Below, piece after piece: positions 12,923 through 14,027 of a stretch of DNA of 14,027 bases. The notes below the pieces were generated by a model, which was not told where the DNA came from, ran no database searches, and saw only the letters and a program-made list of their open reading frames with translations. Positions within the stretch are counted from its first letter, which is position 1. Each line of letters begins with the position of its first letter. This DNA is from Desulfobacula sp. (GTDB lineage: Bacteria > Desulfobacterota > Desulfobacteria > Desulfobacterales > Desulfobacteraceae). The stretch covers positions 1-14,027 of the forward strand of contig JABIYQ010000389.1 of the NCBI GenBank assembly GCA_018702715.1, read 5' to 3'. Made by a program: the position numbers and the translations under genes.

Positions 12923-14027
12923 TGTGTTTCAAACATAGAATCAATTTTTTGTGTCTGGTGGATTCTTGCACCTCTTTTTAAAAATGCACCAAGGAATTTA
13001 TCCGGATCAATGCATCCTTCAGGGGCCACCACACCTTTTATAGTCACATCACCTGCATTCATCATAAGCGATGCGATGGAGGCCGGAAGTCCTGTTCCAG
13101 GGGCCATTCTGCCTACCATATCTGCTGTGTACGTGATTTTCTTTCCTCCTTTTTCTCCTTTGACAATGACCTTTAAACCGGAAGACTGGGGGCCGTTATC
13201 CCTATCTTTGGGAATCGTCTCCCAGAGTTTTAAAGCAAGGTCATAGGGAGTGACCTTTGTTCCTTTTATATCAATGGGGTCTGTGCCTAAAAGGCCGGTT
13301 TTTTTCTGTTCCTGTATCAATTCGTCCACCCATAATGGGATAAGAGCTCCCTTGATGATCACATTTTTTACCCCTTTGATGTATTTGGGAAGGGTCAGGG
13401 GCTGGGGATGTCCAACGTAGCGGACATGGCAGGTGCCAAGTGGTTCAAGAAATTTTTCTGCCACTTCTTCTGTCCCGCCTTCCACAAGTACAAGCTTTCC
13501 ATCAATATATTGAGGGATTTTTCCAAGGGTCATATGAAGGCTGTGGTCCCAGGCTGTCCCTGCAAGCTCAGCAATACTGACAACCCAGTAAAGATAAATC
13601 TCATCAACCTTGTCCAGGCGGTCTGCATACCATTTAACCAGGATATTGTTAGTCCCGGGATCAGAGCCCATGCCGGTGAGAACAGTTATACCCGCCTCTT
13701 TAGCCATATAATCAATATCAGAATTGAAAAGAATCTCGGTTCCTTCATAGTCATCACAGATATCAATATAGTTGACCTTTGCTTCAACAGCTGCTCTGGC
13801 CACAGGCACAGCAGTCTTATAAAAGGGTCCAGCCGTGTTAATAACAACATTAACGTCCTTGAATGCCTTAACCATGAGTTCATGATCGTTGACATCTATT
13901 TTTATAAGAGTTGTTTTTTCATTTTCGCGTAATTTGGGTGAAAGTCTTTCAGGATCTGGATACAGGTCAGCTAAAATTACATGTGTAACTTGTTCTTGTT
14001 TTACAAGATCCCTTGCCACTCCCTGAC
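12913..14027 (-). CDS. Saccharopine dehydrogenase-like NAD(P) oxidoreductase, 5' end off window
   Basis: The frame is open through the right edge. A GTG at 14019-14017 could be taken as a start but lies inside the Rossmann loop: the first visible residues Q-G-V-A-R-D-L are the end of the GxGxQG nucleotide-binding motif, so probably ~15 N-terminal residues are missing. Visible part: Rossmann domain (VILADLYPDPERL, VINTAGPF, then YIDICDDYEGTEILF), TVLTGMGSDPGTNNILVKW, and the catalytic/substrate domain ending with MVGRMAPGTGLPASIAS and VAPEGCIDP..F. These belong to the saccharopine dehydrogenase/carboxynorspermidine dehydrogenase superfamily, which reduces imines formed between an amine and a keto acid or aldehyde. 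With the aminotransferase downstream it suggests an unassigned lysine-, polyamine- or amino-acid-related pathway. Cytoplasmic; exact substrate unknown. Confidence 0.88.
   Translation of the reverse strand, partial: QGVARDLVKQEQVTHVILADLYPDPERLSPKLRENEKTTLIKIDVNDHELMVKAFKDVNVVINTAGPFYKTAVPVARAAVEAKVNYIDICDDYEGTEILFNSDIDYMAKEAGITVLTGMGSDPGTNNILVKWYADRLDKVDEIYLYWVVSIAELAGTAWDHSLHMTLGKIPQYIDGKLVLVEGGTEEVAEKFLEPLGTCHVRYVGHPQPLTLPKYIKGVKNVIIKGALIPLWVDELIQEQKKTGLLGTDPIDIKGTKVTPYDLALKLWETIPKDRDNGPQSSGLKVIVKGEKGGKKITYTADMVGRMAPGTGLPASIASLMMNAGDVTIKGVVAPEGCIDPDKFLGAFLKRGARIHQTQKIDSMFETQEL

Overview
The window looks like chromosome of a mesophilic, fairly AT-rich sulfate-reducing deltaproteobacterium (Desulfobacterota, most likely Desulfobacteraceae). 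This is inferred from gene content, since no search was run. The signs are a periplasmic triheme c-type cytochrome, a short SelW-like selenoprotein read through an in-frame TGA, an iron-containing alcohol dehydrogenase, FeoB/DtxR iron genes, and Shine-Dalgarno sites and intrinsic terminators of ordinary Gram-negative type. There is no tRNA, rRNA, CRISPR array or intact insertion sequence.

Left part (1-1964). The window opens inside an Ada/Ogt-type O6-alkylguanine-DNA methyltransferase. A degenerate stretch follows that holds two gene relics: the N-terminus of a conserved 'MPLQNRVDPWG' protein on the + strand, and a fragment of an N4/N6-type DNA methylase on the - strand interrupted by two stops. 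Next is a divergent iron locus. A DtxR-type regulator reads leftward. Rightward, a good sigma70 promoter and a gene start run straight into the last ~30 codons of feoB, followed by the small Cys-rich FeoB-associated membrane protein. The body of feoB appears to have been deleted.

Middle part (1965-8600). lon (ATP-dependent protease) converges on an adenosine kinase gene, with a perfect bidirectional terminator between them. The adenosine kinase gene is divergent from metK, and ahcY follows metK with its own promoter. MetK makes SAM, AhcY cleaves the SAH left by methyltransferases into adenosine and homocysteine, and the kinase removes adenosine, so the three genes form an activated-methyl-cycle cluster.

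Non-coding and accessory stretch (8540-9999). A near-consensus sigma54 promoter points at a strong hairpin terminator about 80 nt downstream with no gene between them, which suggests a small RNA. A perfect 22-bp palindrome lies upstream. On the - strand is the 77-aa selenoprotein (C8-S-V-U11) with a compact SECIS-like hairpin just after the UGA. Beyond it lie a 183-bp palindromic MITE-like unit and a GC-richer patch with three consecutive hairpins that I cannot assign.

Right part (10000-14027). An Fe-dependent alcohol dehydrogenase and the triheme cytochrome read rightward and end at a strong terminator. Convergent to them is a two-gene leftward unit: a saccharopine-dehydrogenase-like oxidoreductase, cut by the right edge, followed by a class III PLP aminotransferase. 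An imperfect 21-bp tandem repeat between them copies the first gene's stop codon.
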